A stretch of DNA of 64,000 nucleotides from Amoebidium appalachense. Lineage: Eukaryota > Ichthyosporea. Location of the stretch: assembly GCA_963693365.1 (NCBI GenBank), contig CAVNZM010000011.1, positions 7,564,001 to 7,628,000 of the forward strand, given 5' to 3'. Position numbers and translations under genes: made by a program. Shown here piece after piece: positions 1-15,200 of the stretch (position 1 is the first letter of the stretch; each line of letters starts with the position of its first letter). The notes below the pieces were generated by a model, which ran no database searches, was not told the DNA's origin, and worked only from the letters and a program-made list of their open reading frames with translations.

Positions 1-710
1 CCTGTCTGACGTTTCCCTGTGTTGCATTCGTGTGTTGATAAAGTCCTATCACCCACATTGTGTGCCGTTTTGTGTGATATGGAATAGCTAACATTCGTGC
101 ATCTTTGCTATGTGGTTTTCCTTGGTGTCTAAACCACGTTTTGTTTGTAAGTATCACCACCCCCGTGTAGCGGAATCGTGTTTCCTAGTCCCGGGCTAGT
201 GACGGTGTGGTTTGGTCATTGGTCGAGCTCTCTGCCACCGGGATACCGGCCTCTGAGGCAGAGAGTGTTGTGTGTGTGTGTCCAGTGGTGGTGGCTGGTG
301 GGCATACATACGTGGCACGCATGGGGATACTTTCGTTTCGAATGGAAAACTTTGTGCGTGTGAAGGAGCCCGGGGTGGTCCCGGTCTCCGTCAGAATGAC
401 TACGTCCATGTCTGCAAAGGTGAGCCCACCTGGCTGCCTCAACGATCTTGTCCTGGCCGGTACGAGTGGTAGGTCCGGCCAGGTTTATAGTTCCAATCCG
501 AATGTGGCTGTGTGGTTTGGCCGGTGGTAAATTTGCGTGGATGATGGGTGAGACTAGCTCCCCTTCAAGTGCTTCCAGGGCTGTGTTCTGGTGGATCATG
601 TCTGTGGCCTCTGGACCCGGACTTTGCGCCGTGCCGAGTGTTTGTGTGGTGTCAGGCGCTACCCCCTTTGCCGGCGCCGGGTGTCCGGGCGGGGGGGATG
701 GGGTGGGCAT
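1..710 (-). pseudogene. Non-LTR retrotransposon endonuclease fragment (5' part of ORF2)
   Basis: Minus-strand reading gives the start of an apurinic-endonuclease-like domain as found in LINE ORF2 proteins: a strand with IRIGTINLAGPTTRTGQDK is followed by DMDVVILTETG, which matches the usual GT-x-N and LQE-T-like positions. The two motifs lie in different frames, so a frameshift falls near base 440. The reading runs toward the window edge, so the reverse transcriptase would lie outside. Family placement rests on the endonuclease motif only. It supports a eukaryotic chromosome for the left half. Confidence 0.5.
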
Positions 711-1724
711 TATGCCTGCCCGTCCCCACGTGGTGGGGGACGGGCACCTTGGTCAGTTCCCCGTGTCGAGTTAACCGAGGACCTGTGTGGTGTGGATGGG
801 CGTGTGGGCTGTGTGGGTTGGCGTTGTGAGGGGGCCCCTGGGTAACCCCGCCTTGGCTGGGGGGGGCGCCGCTGTTGGGGTGTTGTGCCTCTGTGGGCCT
901 CAATGGCTCGGTGGCTTGGGGGTCTCGGGTCTCTGGGGTGGAGTGCTCTCCCTCCCTCCCCCCTCCCCCCCCCCCCTAGCCCCATTCAAGCGGGCTTTCA
1001 GTGTGCGGGCAAGGCGTGTCGTATCCTATTGTGTATGTACTAGAGACACGGCACTCTACTAAGAGTGTACACACACGAAAAGGAACGAACGTGTACGGAA
1101 AAACGGTAAAGTTTATTCAGACCAGGCTCCGACGGGCAAACTTAGATCCGTACGGAATGAGACTAAGTTACAACTGAGGCCATCAAGGCCGTGCCCTCAA
1201 AGATCATCATCACCTGGCCCCCCTAAGATGCCACATTCCAAACGTTCCGATCTACTTTATCGTGCGCCTGCACGAGCTAAGTCGATCTACTCAAACCAAT
1301 ATATTTATCCATGTCTCACCCCTCACCCTCCCCCTAGTGGCACCGCAGAGTCTAAATCTACATTTCATACTATCCTCCCCCCCCCTCCCTCCCCCCTTTC
1401 CTCTACATCGAAATATATAAATACGTTTGGCAACATACACTATCAAACCTTGCCAATACTTACAAAAGGGCTTCTGCCCGAACAATCACATTCCTAAGTC
1501 CTCCGACGATCTATCCTACACACTAATTAGAATTCTATTGGTCGGCCGCCCCGGCTGACGTGGTCCTGCCCTGCGCCGGCAGAGGCAAGATGCACGCAGC
1601 TGTACAGCTATCTTGAGGCCCCGGACTTGATCTTGATGATCTGTGGACCCGGGCCACCCCCCCCCCCCCCCCCCCCCCCCCCCCCGATCTCGATCGTAGA
1701 CTTAGGCTGATCTGCTGAGACGGA
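711..1724. other. No gene seen
   Basis: GC-rich, C-tract-containing DNA with no convincing coding signal. It lies between the endonuclease fragment and a possible ORF1, and may be the spacer or 5' part of the same retrotransposon. A poly(C) run is at about 1,659-1,685. Confidence 0.4.
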
Positions 1725-2102
1725 TTAGTATATGTCAAGGCGGTCCCCTAGCCGTTCGAGCATGCTTGCTAGCAGGGGGCACAGTGTGGAACGGGTGGGG
1801 GCGTTAGTTTTACCTGGTATGGCGCCGGCGTAGTCCGTCCTGCGTGAGGTAGACCTCTCCATCTCCTCTGTTTCCTCCTTTCCTCTTTTTCCCGACAACC
1901 GCTCGTTTCCATCAGAGCCCGGGGGATGATGGGGGTTCGCTCCCACCCCCATGCTTTCCCCCATCGGTTGTGTGGTTTCTACCGACTCGGTTGCCCTATT
2001 CGTGTGATTGGGTGTGGGTGAGTTTGAGGTGGATAGTGCAGAGAGGGGCATGTCCCCGTCTAGCTCCATGTGGTTTTCCCGGTTGGGGGTGGGTGCAGCC
2101 AT
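1725..2102 (-). CDS. Hypothetical protein, possible retrotransposon ORF1
   Basis: A 125-residue ORF starting with ATG, rich in Ser, Thr, Pro, Asn and charged residues, with no recognised domain. It lies upstream of and on the same strand as the endonuclease fragment, as the first ORF of a non-LTR element would. There is no zinc knuckle or RRM motif. The retrotransposon link is inferred from position only. Confidence 0.25.
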   Translation of the reverse strand: MAAPTPNRENHMELDGDMPLSALSTSNSPTPNHTNRATESVETTQPMGESMGVGANPHHPPGSDGNERLSGKRGKEETEEMERSTSRRTDYAGAIPGKTNAPTRSTLCPLLASMLERLGDRLDIY

Positions 2103-2700
2103 GTTTTGTGTAGCGTTTATTTGCTACTAGTAGATGGTTGTTAACTTTGTGTGTGCGAAATGGGTGAGTGCGGGATGCTGGGATCTGTGGATAAGGCTAT
2201 TCTGTGCGCGTTCTACTCTGCTACTGTGTGTGTGAATTCTGTGCCGTTAATGTTTTTCCCCCCAGACACAGATCACTACCACTGAAAGAGGAAACGTTGG
2301 TTTTGTGTCAAGTGCAGAGATAAAGGGGGGGCTCCTTTCCGGCGCGTAACTCCCGTGCCCACCGGCCTACGGGGATGGCTTTTAGTGTCCCCTGTAGCTG
2401 ACGTGTACCTCTATCCGCTGGAGTTTTTCTGGGTCCGGCTGTTAGGCGTGCTAAGAGTTCTCCGTTGGACTAGAGGAGCTAGAAAACACGTTTTCACGTG
2501 TTTCCGACCAGTTTTCGTGGCGACCTGTGCTAATTAAATTTTAACCAGACAAAAATGCGCGGAATGTCCACTCTGAATGGCCATCGCTATGGGTTCTGGT
2601 GCGGTCTATTGTGCCTATTGGTTGACTTAGTGCGGAATTTGCAGAATCATGCAGCCTAATCACCGATTACATGTGGTTTTGATGTGATCGGGAGCCGGAC
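2103..2700. other. No gene seen
   Basis: Mixed-composition DNA with no convincing ORF, repeat or RNA gene. It may contain the 5' end of the retrotransposon. Confidence 0.4.
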
Positions 2701-2914
2701 ATGGTGCGACTGAACGAGGTGAAGTTCAATAAGAGGGATAGGAAGGAGGTGATGGAGGTAGATAACAAAAAGAAGGAGAGTGGAAAGAAAGGGGAAAAAG
2801 CAGAGAAAGAGGGTGAACAGCCAGATACACTCACAGTGTTGGTCAAGCAGGTTGCCGAGCTCTCCCAGCCGGTGGACACGGCGGTCGTGGGCGCGGTGGA
2901 TGTGGAGGACAGCA
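2701..2914 (+). CDS. Partial Lys/Glu-rich protein cut off at the duplication boundary
   Basis: ATG-started ORF of about 71 residues before the repeat boundary. It has a highly charged Lys/Glu region (NKKKESGKKGEKAEKEGEQ) and then a possible helix (LTVLVKQVAELSQPV). Base 2,915 is where the sequence becomes the duplicated 4.5-kb segment, so the reading frame appears to be interrupted there. The second copy of the segment also starts right next to a truncated coding frame. The function is unknown. Confidence 0.3.
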
Positions 2915-2919
2915 GCCGG

Positions 2920-2954
2920 AAATGTAAACATCGAACGTTTCGTTCCGTACATTT
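2920..2954. repeat. Hairpin at the left end of duplication copy 1
   Basis: A nested inverted repeat: outer arms AAATGTA/TACATTT and inner arms GAACG/CGTTC around TTT. It starts five bases inside the duplication boundary. The second copy keeps the same arms at 18,622-18,656, with changes only in the internal bulge. Confidence 0.6.
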
Positions 2955-3629
2955 GTGCCACACGGTGGGTGGCATATTCCATCCTCAAATTTTCTGATTT
3001 GTGCTCTTGAGGTCGAACGCCAACGTGGCAGCAGCTGCAAAAGCCCATAAACAGAGAGGAGATCAACAAGTTCATGGCCAGCACAAAGTCTATGGCTCCT
3101 AATTTGCACTGGAACAGTGATAGTGTATGTGCAAGAAGGAGGTGCCTCAGGTGCACCGGGCACACAACCATGTGCTCGCATGCATTGAGCTCGGCCATGG
3201 CGAAAAAAAATTGCTGCAGTTGTACGGGCCCTTTTCTAAAAAGAAGCGGCGGGTTAATGAGCTCAAACTGTTCAACGGAAAGGCGAAAATAATTGTTGGA
3301 TAACGAATCGTGGTGCAAAATAGAAGATAAGAGCAAATGGGTAATGACATTTCTCGAATCAAGCTACGTTTAAAGCTTATCTGATAAAAGAATAACATAT
3401 ATGGTTTTAATGAGCTGTCATTAGCGAATGGCCCATCGATCTGAGACATCTTGTTTTGGCGGCCGTGGGATGATTCGAACCCAGCAGCACAAAAACAGGA
3501 GCCCAGCCATGCCCCTCACTTCCGGAACTCTCCAAAAAAACAAAACAAAAAAACAAAACAAAAAAAACACAAAAAAAAAACACACACTTTCTCAGCTAGC
3601 GGTACCCACTATGCCATGGTGCTGACAAA

Positions 3630-3670
<41 letters not shown>

Positions 3671-3773
3671 ACCAGTCCCCTTCTCGACAGTTGGTCGCAT
3701 GCTCGATGGTTGCACAAGCACACACTCGCACACACACACCGGTCGGCGCACACGCACGCACACAAGCACAAAC

Positions 3774-3776
<3 letters not shown>

Positions 3777-3833
<57 letters not shown>

Positions 3834-3859
3834 GCACGCACGCAAACTCGCAGGCGAAC

Positions 3860-3895
<36 letters not shown>

Positions 3896-4098
3896 GCACT
3901 CAAGCACACGCGCACACATGCATGCACGAATACACACAAACACACATAGGTGCACACACACACGCGGGCGGGCGCGCACGCACACGTGCGCACACACGCA
4001 CACAACACACATGCACGCACACACACCCACACACGTACACGCACAGACACACACACACACTCATGAACACACACACACACACACACATACACACACAG
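3777..4098. repeat. (CACG)n and (CA)n microsatellite array
   Basis: Runs of CACG and CA units, with longer related units near 3,860-3,960. A matching but longer array is at 19,460-19,862. The long Cys/Val or His/Thr reading frames here are products of the repeat and are not genes. Confidence 0.9.
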
Positions 4099-4161
4099 GC
4101 CCTGGAGGCCACCGTCACGGCTGCCCGTCAAGTGCATGAGTTTGTCCCGTGGCATCAAAAG
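4099..4161 (+). other. Candidate short exon, copy 1
   Basis: A 63-base open segment between a (CA)n-AG acceptor and an AAAG|GTACAT donor. It would code ALEATVTAARQVHEFVPW and HQK. The second copy at 19,863-19,931 is open too, but has six more bases and one changed codon. The opposite strand is also open here, so orientation is unsettled. Confidence 0.3.
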
Positions 4162-4538
4162 GTACATGTGACAGTCTAGCTAGCTATCTGTTTCGGTTTT
4201 ATCTAGCTTGTTCTCTTTTCTCGTGGGACGTACCGGTGGACAGTGAGCAGAGATGACAAAAATACCTGTGATGATTCCTATTACATATGCACACGGTTGC
4301 CAGTGCATTTTCTTTCTTTCTGCTTCGTACTTGGGTGGGAGAGTGAGGTTACCGGTTGAGAGTATTCGGGTTTTGGATTTTGGGGTTTGGGTTGCGGGGG
4401 GTAGGCGCGGGGGGAGGGGGGGGAGGGGGGAGGGTCTCGAGTCACGAGTATGTTCTGTGGCCACTAATATTATAGTATGTATGAACCAGAAATTTCGGCT
4501 GCAGTAGAAACAGCACTTTACATAACACTCCTTCCTTC

Positions 4539-4574
<36 letters not shown>

Positions 4575-4621
4575 CTCCCTCCCCTCCCTCCCCCCCCCCC
4601 CCCCCCCCCCTCTCTCTCTCC

Positions 4622-4683
<62 letters not shown>

Positions 4684-4694
4684 TTTTTTTTTTT

Positions 4695-4725
<31 letters not shown>

Positions 4726-5577
4726 AGGGGGCTGTGTTACATTATTAGCCAAGGCACACCTTTACCGGCTTATACATTCTAGAAGAAATAAAAAGGCCTA
4801 CGTACTGATAATATGTACAACCACAGACGTTACGAGTACATACACAATCTTGGTGTTCTTTCGGCCTCTGCACAGCTAACCATGTTAAATCCCGAACGTT
4901 TCTAGATTCGGTGGTCAGTGTTTTGTGGCACCGTCAATGTCCCTAAGTCCCATATAATTGAGATAATGGTTGTATATAGTTGCTGGATAAATTTTGACAT
5001 CAGCCTAGAACCATCGCTACCCGCCCCCCCCCCCCCCCCCCCCCCCTCCTCCCTCCCCCTCCAAAAAAAAAAAGGAAAAAAAGAAAAGAAAATAAAAGAA
5101 AAGGGAAAAAATGAAAAATGAAAAAGAAAAAACAAGAAAGAAGAAAGAAGCAGAAGGAGGGGAGGATGCAAGGCAGGAAACACAATCACTACTCACTCAC
5201 CAAACTACAAGTTATAAGCCCTCTGCATATATGCTTCGTGTGTACACTGCACAAAAAAAGCCTCCAACAACATTTTCTTTGATGACAAACATCAACAAAA
5301 GCAACATTAAGGATTATCTTTATAGTAATTACTGAACAATAATAATAGTTGCATGAGTCTGAGAGAGAGATCATGAAGGGGTCTACCGTCATCATGATCA
5401 GAAACCTACAGACATCCTACAGACATCACAAGCAAACACAGGTCTACAAGATTTGCAGAGCTCTGCGATTAAAAGAAAACACAAACCTTAACAGGTATAA
5501 TCTTACCATCATGTGATATTTAACATGACATTGTACGCCTACTATAACTTAATTTTTTAAATTTAAAAGGTGTTCAC

Positions 5578-5681
5578 CTATTGGCAACGTGTGCTGGGCA
5601 CAGGGGATTGCCAGCCGCCTTAGCCTCGTGCATTGCCCTGACCTGCTTCTCGTTCAGGTTGCCCATCGTAAACAGTGTCTC
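5578..5681 (-). other. Exon duplicate of the GT31-like gene (copy 1 of exon a)
   Basis: A 104-base exon with acceptor TATCCACAG and donor AATAG|GTGAAC. It codes a segment starting ETLFTMGNLNEKQVRAMHEA and ending CPAHVAN. It is nearly identical to 21,289-21,392; the one exonic difference noticed is a synonymous TTT/TTC. In copy 2 this exon follows two others with matching phase. Copy 1 has only two exons in the duplicated segment, so it is probably a partial gene copy. Confidence 0.5.
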
Positions 5682-6000
5682 CTGTGGATATACCCGTGGA
5701 TATATTAGCGTGAAAGTCATGTCTTGTCGAAATGGAGGTGGATATGCTAGCCCACAAGTCATTCCTTGTTATTATGCAGATAGATATGCAGGTGGACACA
5801 TTAGCCCACAAGTCATTTCTTGTCATCACACAGATAGATTCGCAAGTTGATATGTTAGCCCGGAAGTCGTTCCTTGACAAAATGCAGATAGATATTCCAG
5901 GAGAGGTACGGATATGTTAGCCTGTAAGTAGCACGTTTTTTAATGCAGATACGTAAGTGGATGTGGAGAGGAGGCAGGGGGAAGGAGGTGGGGGCGGGGG

Positions 6001-6039
<39 letters not shown>

Positions 6040-6386
6040 GAGGCAAGGGGTTGGGTGGGGGTGGGGGTGGGGATGGAAAGAGGAGAGACAAAAGCAAAGG
6101 AGAAAAGGGGGAGTGTGTGTGTGTGTGAGCGAGAAAGAGACCCAGAAAAGCGGGAGTGCCAGAGGGAGAGAGAGATAGAAGAAAGGAGGGGCGAGCGCAG
6201 AGGGAGGGGGGGGGGGGGGGAAGAGGGGGGTGTTGGGGTGTGGGGGGGGGGGGGGGAATGGGGCGAGAGATACAAGAGGGGGGAGGGGTGGGGTGTGGCT
6301 GGGGGGGGGGGGGGGGGGGGGGGAGGGATGGATAGATGCAGGGAGGGTGAAAGAAAGAGAGAGGGGGGGGGGGGGGGGGGGGGGGG

Positions 6387-6422
<36 letters not shown>

Positions 6423-6489
6423 AACGGTACACTTGGTGCAGAGGAGAAACACGTGAACAACAGCATCAGGCCAGCAAGGGAAGGGAAAG

Positions 6490-6520
<31 letters not shown>

Positions 6521-6569
6521 AGAGAGGGGAGAGGGGGGGGGGGGGGGGGGGTAAGTCAAGTATTACTAC

Positions 6570-6680
6570 CCTGCATGGGTGGCCGCAGTTTGTACAGACC
6601 ACACCGTTTGCATGCTGGGGCTGGACCTGGATGCCATGCAGCCACATGGCCGTGGATACGTCCTCGAGGTGCCCAATGGG
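6570..6680 (-). other. Exon duplicate of the GT31-like gene (copy 1 of exon b)
   Basis: A 111-base open exon corresponding to 22,273-22,383. It codes HLEDVSTAMWLHGIQVQPQH followed by a CxxCGHPC motif. Its acceptor is a poly(C) tract followed by AG. Its donor reads GTAGTA instead of the GTAAGT of copy 2, because one base is missing. This weaker donor fits a decaying duplicate. Confidence 0.5.
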
Positions 6681-6866
6681 CTGGGGGGGGGGGGGGGGGG
6701 GGGGGGGGGGGTGTTAGGATGCTAAAGGGGTTAGAATGCAAGCGAGTGCTTTGGGGGGGGGGGGGGGGGGGGGGGGGGTTAGGATGCTAAAGGGGTTAGA
6801 ATGCAAACGAGTGCTTGGGGGGGGGAGGGTTTAGGATGCTAAGGGGGTTAGAATGCAAACGAGCGC

Positions 6867-6952
<86 letters not shown>

Positions 6953-7104
6953 TAACAATGCATAAGAAGAGAGAATGCAAAGGGGAAGGGGGGGGGGGGG
7001 GGGGGGTAGAATGCAACATAACGCAGGCGCGATTCTACAAATGAAAAGAAGCAGTGTGGAATAAGGGAGGGTGGGGTGGTGGTGGTGGTGGTGGTGGTGG
7101 TGGT

Positions 7105-7141
<37 letters not shown>

Positions 7142-7437
7142 GCTGAGATGGGTTTTCGGAATGCATTACAGGGTCTGGAGTGCACATTCACGAGGGACAT
7201 ATACAACAAGGATGCTGAAAAAAAGAGCACAGACAACCGTGTGCATCATAAGCAGAGCTCATCCTCAGGGTGTTCATCGTTATCACTATCGCTAATCACA
7301 TATCATCAGTATAAAACATCTACTATGATGTTAAACACAATGCCATTGCTTTTCTCGGTTGTGGGCAGGGGGAGAGAGGAAGGGGGTAGGGGAGAAAGGG
7401 CGGGGGGGGCGGGGGGGGGGGGGGGGGGGGGGGGGGG

Positions 7438-8868
7438 GGAGGGAGTGATATTTTGTGTGGGTAAACGGAGAAGCAGAGAGCACAGATGGGTGTTATGATA
7501 TACACAACACAGAGACACACGGGAAAAACACAACCGGAGAGGTGGAACGATTTCTGGAACCATAGGAAATGAATACGACTGCTTGAGATTTATTCCAAGA
7601 TGAAGTCCCTTTTATACTTGGGAATGTGAAAACGATAAACCAATCAAAAGAAGGAAAACTCTATTTTCCAATCAGAAAGACGAAAACTATGAGTGTAAAA
7701 TATATTGATTAAAATGTCTGTCGACACATAGAATATAAAACTCAATCCCCTGATGAAAGAAACTTCTAATAAAAGCACGGAAACATTTAACAAAATGAAA
7801 CCACTTATGTAACTATTAATTCATAACATACATTTATACATGTTCTTATCATAACACGTCTAAATATAATTATTCCTAATAGTTGGAGAACATAGCACAA
7901 TGCTACGTCGTGAGAAAGGAATGAGAAAGGAATGTAAGTTACTATATTTGGGAAAATACGAACGAGATATGATTGGATGACATATATAGATTTTGACGCA
8001 AACGACAATACGTGTGCGCGAGCTAAGTATGTCGATACGTACACAGATCTAAGATGTCGTGTACACGGAAACAGAAAGGAAAGAAAGAAATGAAGAAAGG
8101 AAAAGGAAACAAACTACAACAACTAATAAACAAATACAAAATATGATAGCTATAGTGCTAACAGCAAAAGTAGTGCCCACAGTCGCTGGTTCATGAACGT
8201 GAAAGGCAACGTGCATCTGCAGCCAGCAGACACACGCACACGCACGCACACACACACACATACACACACACACACAGACACAGACACAGACATAATCACA
8301 GGACGGACACAGACCAGACAGACAAACGCCATATGCACAAAAGCAGGCAACACAAAACTAACCTTCAAAGGGCAGCATGGTCCAAAACAATCAGCACGGT
8401 GGCTGCGCGATCTGCGGAGGGGATCTGTGACCAGGCGACCTGCGGGAAGGGAACTGCGACCAGGCGACCTGCGGGAAGGGACCTGCGACCAGGCGACCTG
8501 CGGGAAAGGACCTGCGGACCTGCGGGAAGGGGGAAGAGAAATGGAGCAAACAACGTGCGTACAGGCTTAAATGGAGAAAAAATTGCAAACCGGATTGGGA
8601 TTTAGCCAATCACTATTCGCCGCGCCTGATTAGGAAAAAGATAAAAATAGATTTCGGCTCGCGCGCGCGCGTGCATCAGCTTGGTGCCCTTAGCGCTACC
8701 CTTAGTGCCCTTAGTCACAACTATCAGACTATAGTTACGTGTCCTCCACTTCTTTGTTCTTGACCATTTTTTCGGCATGAAAGGGTTTCTGTTACTTCTT
8801 GCTGTCCTTCTTAGCGTGCTTGCTTGTCTTTTTTTCAACATGGGTGTCACTGGCGCTTTCGACTTCTT

Positions 8869-8917
<49 letters not shown>

Positions 8918-8947
8918 GCTCGCACGCACACACACTCACACATGCAC

Positions 8948-8979
<32 letters not shown>

Positions 8980-9540
8980 GGCGCGCACACACAGGCACGC
9001 ACACACACACAGGCGCACACCTACACAACACACACAGCACAGGCACACACAAGCGCACACACGCACACACCCTGTTATCCCTGATCATGATGCCCCCTCC
9101 CCCCTCCCTCTTCCCCCCCGCGCACCCCCCCCCCCCCCCCCCCCCCCCCCACCCACCCCACCCACCCACCTACAAAGACGAAAACATTGTACATGTATTG
9201 CATACACAAATATACTCGCACATATACATACACACATTCACTTTTAATCTTTCAGGCTACATGTGCAATATACATTAATTATGCACAGTCGATAGAATTC
9301 GTTGTGAAAACCCCCCCCCCCCCCCCTCCCCCTCCCCCCCCCCCTCCTCGTTCCCCCCATATGCAATGGGGATAATATTGTTTCCCGCTATTAATAAAAA
9401 AAATCACCGTTCTAACTTCCTAAGACCGAACCACTTGTAACACCGACAGTTTCGGTTGTGTGGAACCCCCCCCCCCCCCCCAACCCCCCCCCCCAACCCA
9501 CCCACCACCACCTTACCAATATTGAGGTGTACACTGCCCC
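7438..9540. other. AT-rich and microsatellite DNA, no clear gene
   Basis: An AT-rich stretch at about 7,560-8,150 with nothing recognised is followed by (CA)n arrays at 8,220-8,290 and 8,870-9,070. A short tandem repeat with the core GCGACCTGCGGGAAGG (about 27 bp, four units) is at 8,405-8,535. Several poly(C) runs follow at 9,120-9,490. Confidence 0.6.
8792..8871 (-). other. Weak candidate terminal exon
   Basis: After a (TG)n-TTTTCAAAG acceptor, the minus strand has a Lys-rich open stretch ending KKTSKHAKKDSKK and a TAA stop. It resembles a basic C-terminal tail. There is no partner exon to test phase, so this is weak. Confidence 0.2.
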
Positions 9541-9599
9541 CACATCCCCAACTGTGTGCTGAATATCCCGTGCTAGGAAACCAATAACGTGAAAGTAAC

Positions 9600-11860
9600 A
9601 CATGCCGCATGTGGGTAGTTATTGAAAAAACCAATAATGTCTAGGTAACATACTATGTACATATACTATGCTACAAAGGGGGTTCTATACGAGCTACAAC
9701 GTTGTGTTTTTTTCGTGTGACCCTCGTACTCCAGGGGCACATTCACCATCCCCCCCATAAACTTTGTGGTAAAGTTCTCGTGCTAGAAGCTGTTCTGTGG
9801 GTAGTTATTGAAAAAACGAATAATGTCTAGGTAACACATGTACATATGCTATGCTACAAGGGGGGTTCTATTCGAGCTACAATGTTGTGTTTTTTTTGTG
9901 TGACCCTCGTACTCCAGGGGCACATTCACCATCCCCCCCATAAACTTTGTGGCAAATCTCTCGTGCTAGAGGCTGTTCTGTGGGTAGTTATTGAAAAACC
10001 AATAATGTCTAGGTAACGTATGTACATATACTATGCTACAAGGGGGGTTCTATACGAGCTACAACGTTGTGTTTTTTTCGTGTGACCCTTGTACTCCAGG
10101 GGTACATTCACCATCCCCCCCATAAACTTTGTGGTAAATGTCTCGTGCTAGAAGCTGTTCTGTGGGTAGTTATTGAAAAAACCAATAATGTCTAGGTAAC
10201 ACATGGACATATACTATGCTACAAGGGGGTTCTATTCGAGCTACAATGTTGTGTTTTTTTCGTGTGACCCTCGTACTCCAGGGGCACATTCACCATCCCC
10301 CCCATAAACTTTGTGGCAAATCTCTCGTGCTAGAAGCTGTTTTGTGGGTAGTTATTGAAAAACAAATAATGTCTAGGTAACATACTATGTACATATACTA
10401 TGCTACAAGGGGGGTTCTATACGAGCTACAACGTTGTGTTTTTTTCGTGTGACCCTCGTACTCCAGGGGCACATTCACCATCCCCCCCATAAACGTTGTG
10501 GTAAATCTCTCGTGCTAGAGGCTGTTCTGTGGGTAGTTATTGAAAAACCAATAATGTCTAGGTAACACATATACATATATTATGCTACAAGGGGGGTTCT
10601 ATTCGAGCTACAACGTTGTGTTTTTTTCGTGTGACCCTCGTACTCCAGGGGCACATTCACCATCCCCCCCATAAACTGTGTGATAAATGTCTCGTGCTAG
10701 AAGCTGTTCTGTGGGTAGTTATCGAAAAAACCAATAATGTCTAGGTAACACATGTACATATACTATGCTTCAAGGGGGGTTCTATTCGAGCTACAACGTT
10801 GTGTTTTTTTCGTGTGACCCTCGTACTCCAGGGGCACATTCACCATCCCCCCAATAAACGTTTGGTTATATTTCTCGTGCTAGAGGCTGTTCTGTGGGTA
10901 GTTATTGAAAAACCCAAAAATGTCTAGGTAACACATGGACATATACTATGCTACAAGGGGGGTTCTATACGAGCTACAACGTTGTGTTTTTTTCGTGTGA
11001 CCCTCGTACTCCAAGGGCACATTCACCATCCCCCCCATAAACTGTGTGGTAAATTTCTCGTGCTAGAAGCTGTTCTGTGGGTAGTTATCGAAAAAACCAA
11101 TAATGTGTAAGTAACACATGTACATATATTATCAGCTACAAGGGGGGTTCTATTCGAGCTACAACGTTGTGTTTTTTTTGTGTGACCCTCGTACTCCAGG
11201 GGCACATTCACCATCCCCCCCATAAACTGTGTGGTAAATGTCTCGTGCTAGAAGCTGTTCTGTGGGTAGTTATTGAAAAAACCAATAATGTCTAGGTAAC
11301 ACATATACATATATTATGCTACAAGGGGGGTTCTATTCGAGCTACAACGTTGTGTTTTTTTCGTGTGACCCTCGTACTCCAGGGGCACATTCACTATCCC
11401 CCCCATAAACTTTGTGGTAAATTTCTCGTGCGAGAGGCTGTTCTGTGGGTAGTTATTGAAAAAACCAATAATGTGTAAGTAACACATGTACATATATTAT
11501 GCTACAAGGGGGGTTCTATTCGAGCTACAACGTTGTGTTTTTTTCGTGTGACCCTCGTACTCCAGGGGCACATTCACCATCCCCCCCATAAACTGTGTGG
11601 TAAATGTCTCGTGCTAGAAGCTGTTCTGTGGGTAGTTATTGAAAAAACCAATAATGTGTAAGTAACACATGTACATATACTATGCTACAAGGGGGGTTCT
11701 ATTCGAGCTACAACGTTGTGTTTTTTTCGTGTGGCCCTCGTACTCCAAGGGCACATTCACCATCTCCCCTTATAATTTGTGGTGAATTTATCGTGCTAGA
11801 AGCTACTCTGTGGGTAGTTAGTGAAAAAACCCGATGCTTATAAGTAACGCATGCACAAAT
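9600..11860. repeat. 183-bp tandem satellite, about 12 units
   Basis: The segment GAGCTACAACGTTGTG recurs at 9,691, 9,874, 10,056, 10,238, 10,423 and onward to about 11,711, giving a period of 182-185 bases. Each unit also has CTCGTACTCCAGGGGCACAT and GTGGGTAGTTATTGAAAAA. Units differ by scattered substitutions. The ends are degenerate. No unit has a conserved reading frame. Confidence 0.95.
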
Positions 11861-12122
11861 TGTCATCACAGCATTACACTACCATAGTAGTTGGTCGACA
11901 ATAACGATATATTGGGAATGTGGACACCATATTGTAAACCAAAAAATAATAACACCATAATATACTACACATACCTAACAATGTATTGTGAATGAATAAA
12001 ATACTTGCTTACGTGCTGGTAACATACGAGAAACAAGGATTCTCTCGCTCTTTTTTTCTTTCTTTTTTGTTTGTTTTTGTGTTTGTGTGTGTGTGTGTGC
12101 GTGTGTGTGTGTGTGTGTTTAA

Positions 12123-12156
<34 letters not shown>

Positions 12157-12480
12157 CGTTTTGCAGATATATCGACTAGAGTCCCTCATCAGGGGAACAC
12201 ATTCACAGTACTTTATTAAGATCGGCCTTCAAGGCCAAAAAAGCTCGATCTCGAGTAAGATTAGATAGCATTTTATGAGGCCGGCCAGGCCTTAAATACA
12301 AAAAGGAGAAAAAACAACACACAGCTAAACATAGATCTAATATTAGCTAAATCAATCGACACACTGGTACATTGCCTGGAGTAAACAGCATCTATCCCAC
12401 TGGTACATGTACTGTCATCATCCAACCAACACCCGTGTAGTACCTTTGTCAAGCGTTCCTACGATACTACATAAGAGAAG
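11861..12480. other. No gene seen
   Basis: AT-rich sequence flanks a (TG)n run and a poly(G) run of about 35 at 12,121-12,155. Nothing else is recognised. Confidence 0.5.

Positions 12481-15200
<2,720 letters not shown>

Larger units (their letters stand above)
2915..7437 (+). repeat. Segmental duplication, copy 1 (about 4.5 kb)
   Basis: This segment matches 18,617-22,975 in the same orientation, with differences mostly in microsatellite and homopolymer lengths. Landmarks shared in the same order are the hairpin at its left end, an A-rich stretch, a long poly(C) run, (CACG)n arrays, a short plus-strand candidate exon, CT tracts, two minus-strand exons and several poly(G) runs. Both copies diverge after the shared GGTAGGGGAGAAAGG motif near their right ends. 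Confidence 0.9.

Noticed and set aside
2656-3336. 226-residue minus-strand frame, partly repeated at 18,475-19,251
   Set aside because: Conserved only because it lies in the duplicated segment. It crosses the duplication boundary in both copies with unrelated ends, and substitutions do not favour any codon position.
3451-4179. Long His/Thr/Ala/Arg or Cys/Val reading frames on both strands
   Set aside because: They are translations of CACG and CA arrays; all frames stay open because the repeat has no stop. The same applies at 8,602-9,278, 12,459-14,035, 14,536-14,966 and 19,187-19,949.
5855-7236. Pro-rich and Gly-rich frames over poly(G)/poly(C)
   Set aside because: Homopolymer products without codon variation or conserved ends; also seen at 21,566-22,762 and 24,098-24,954.
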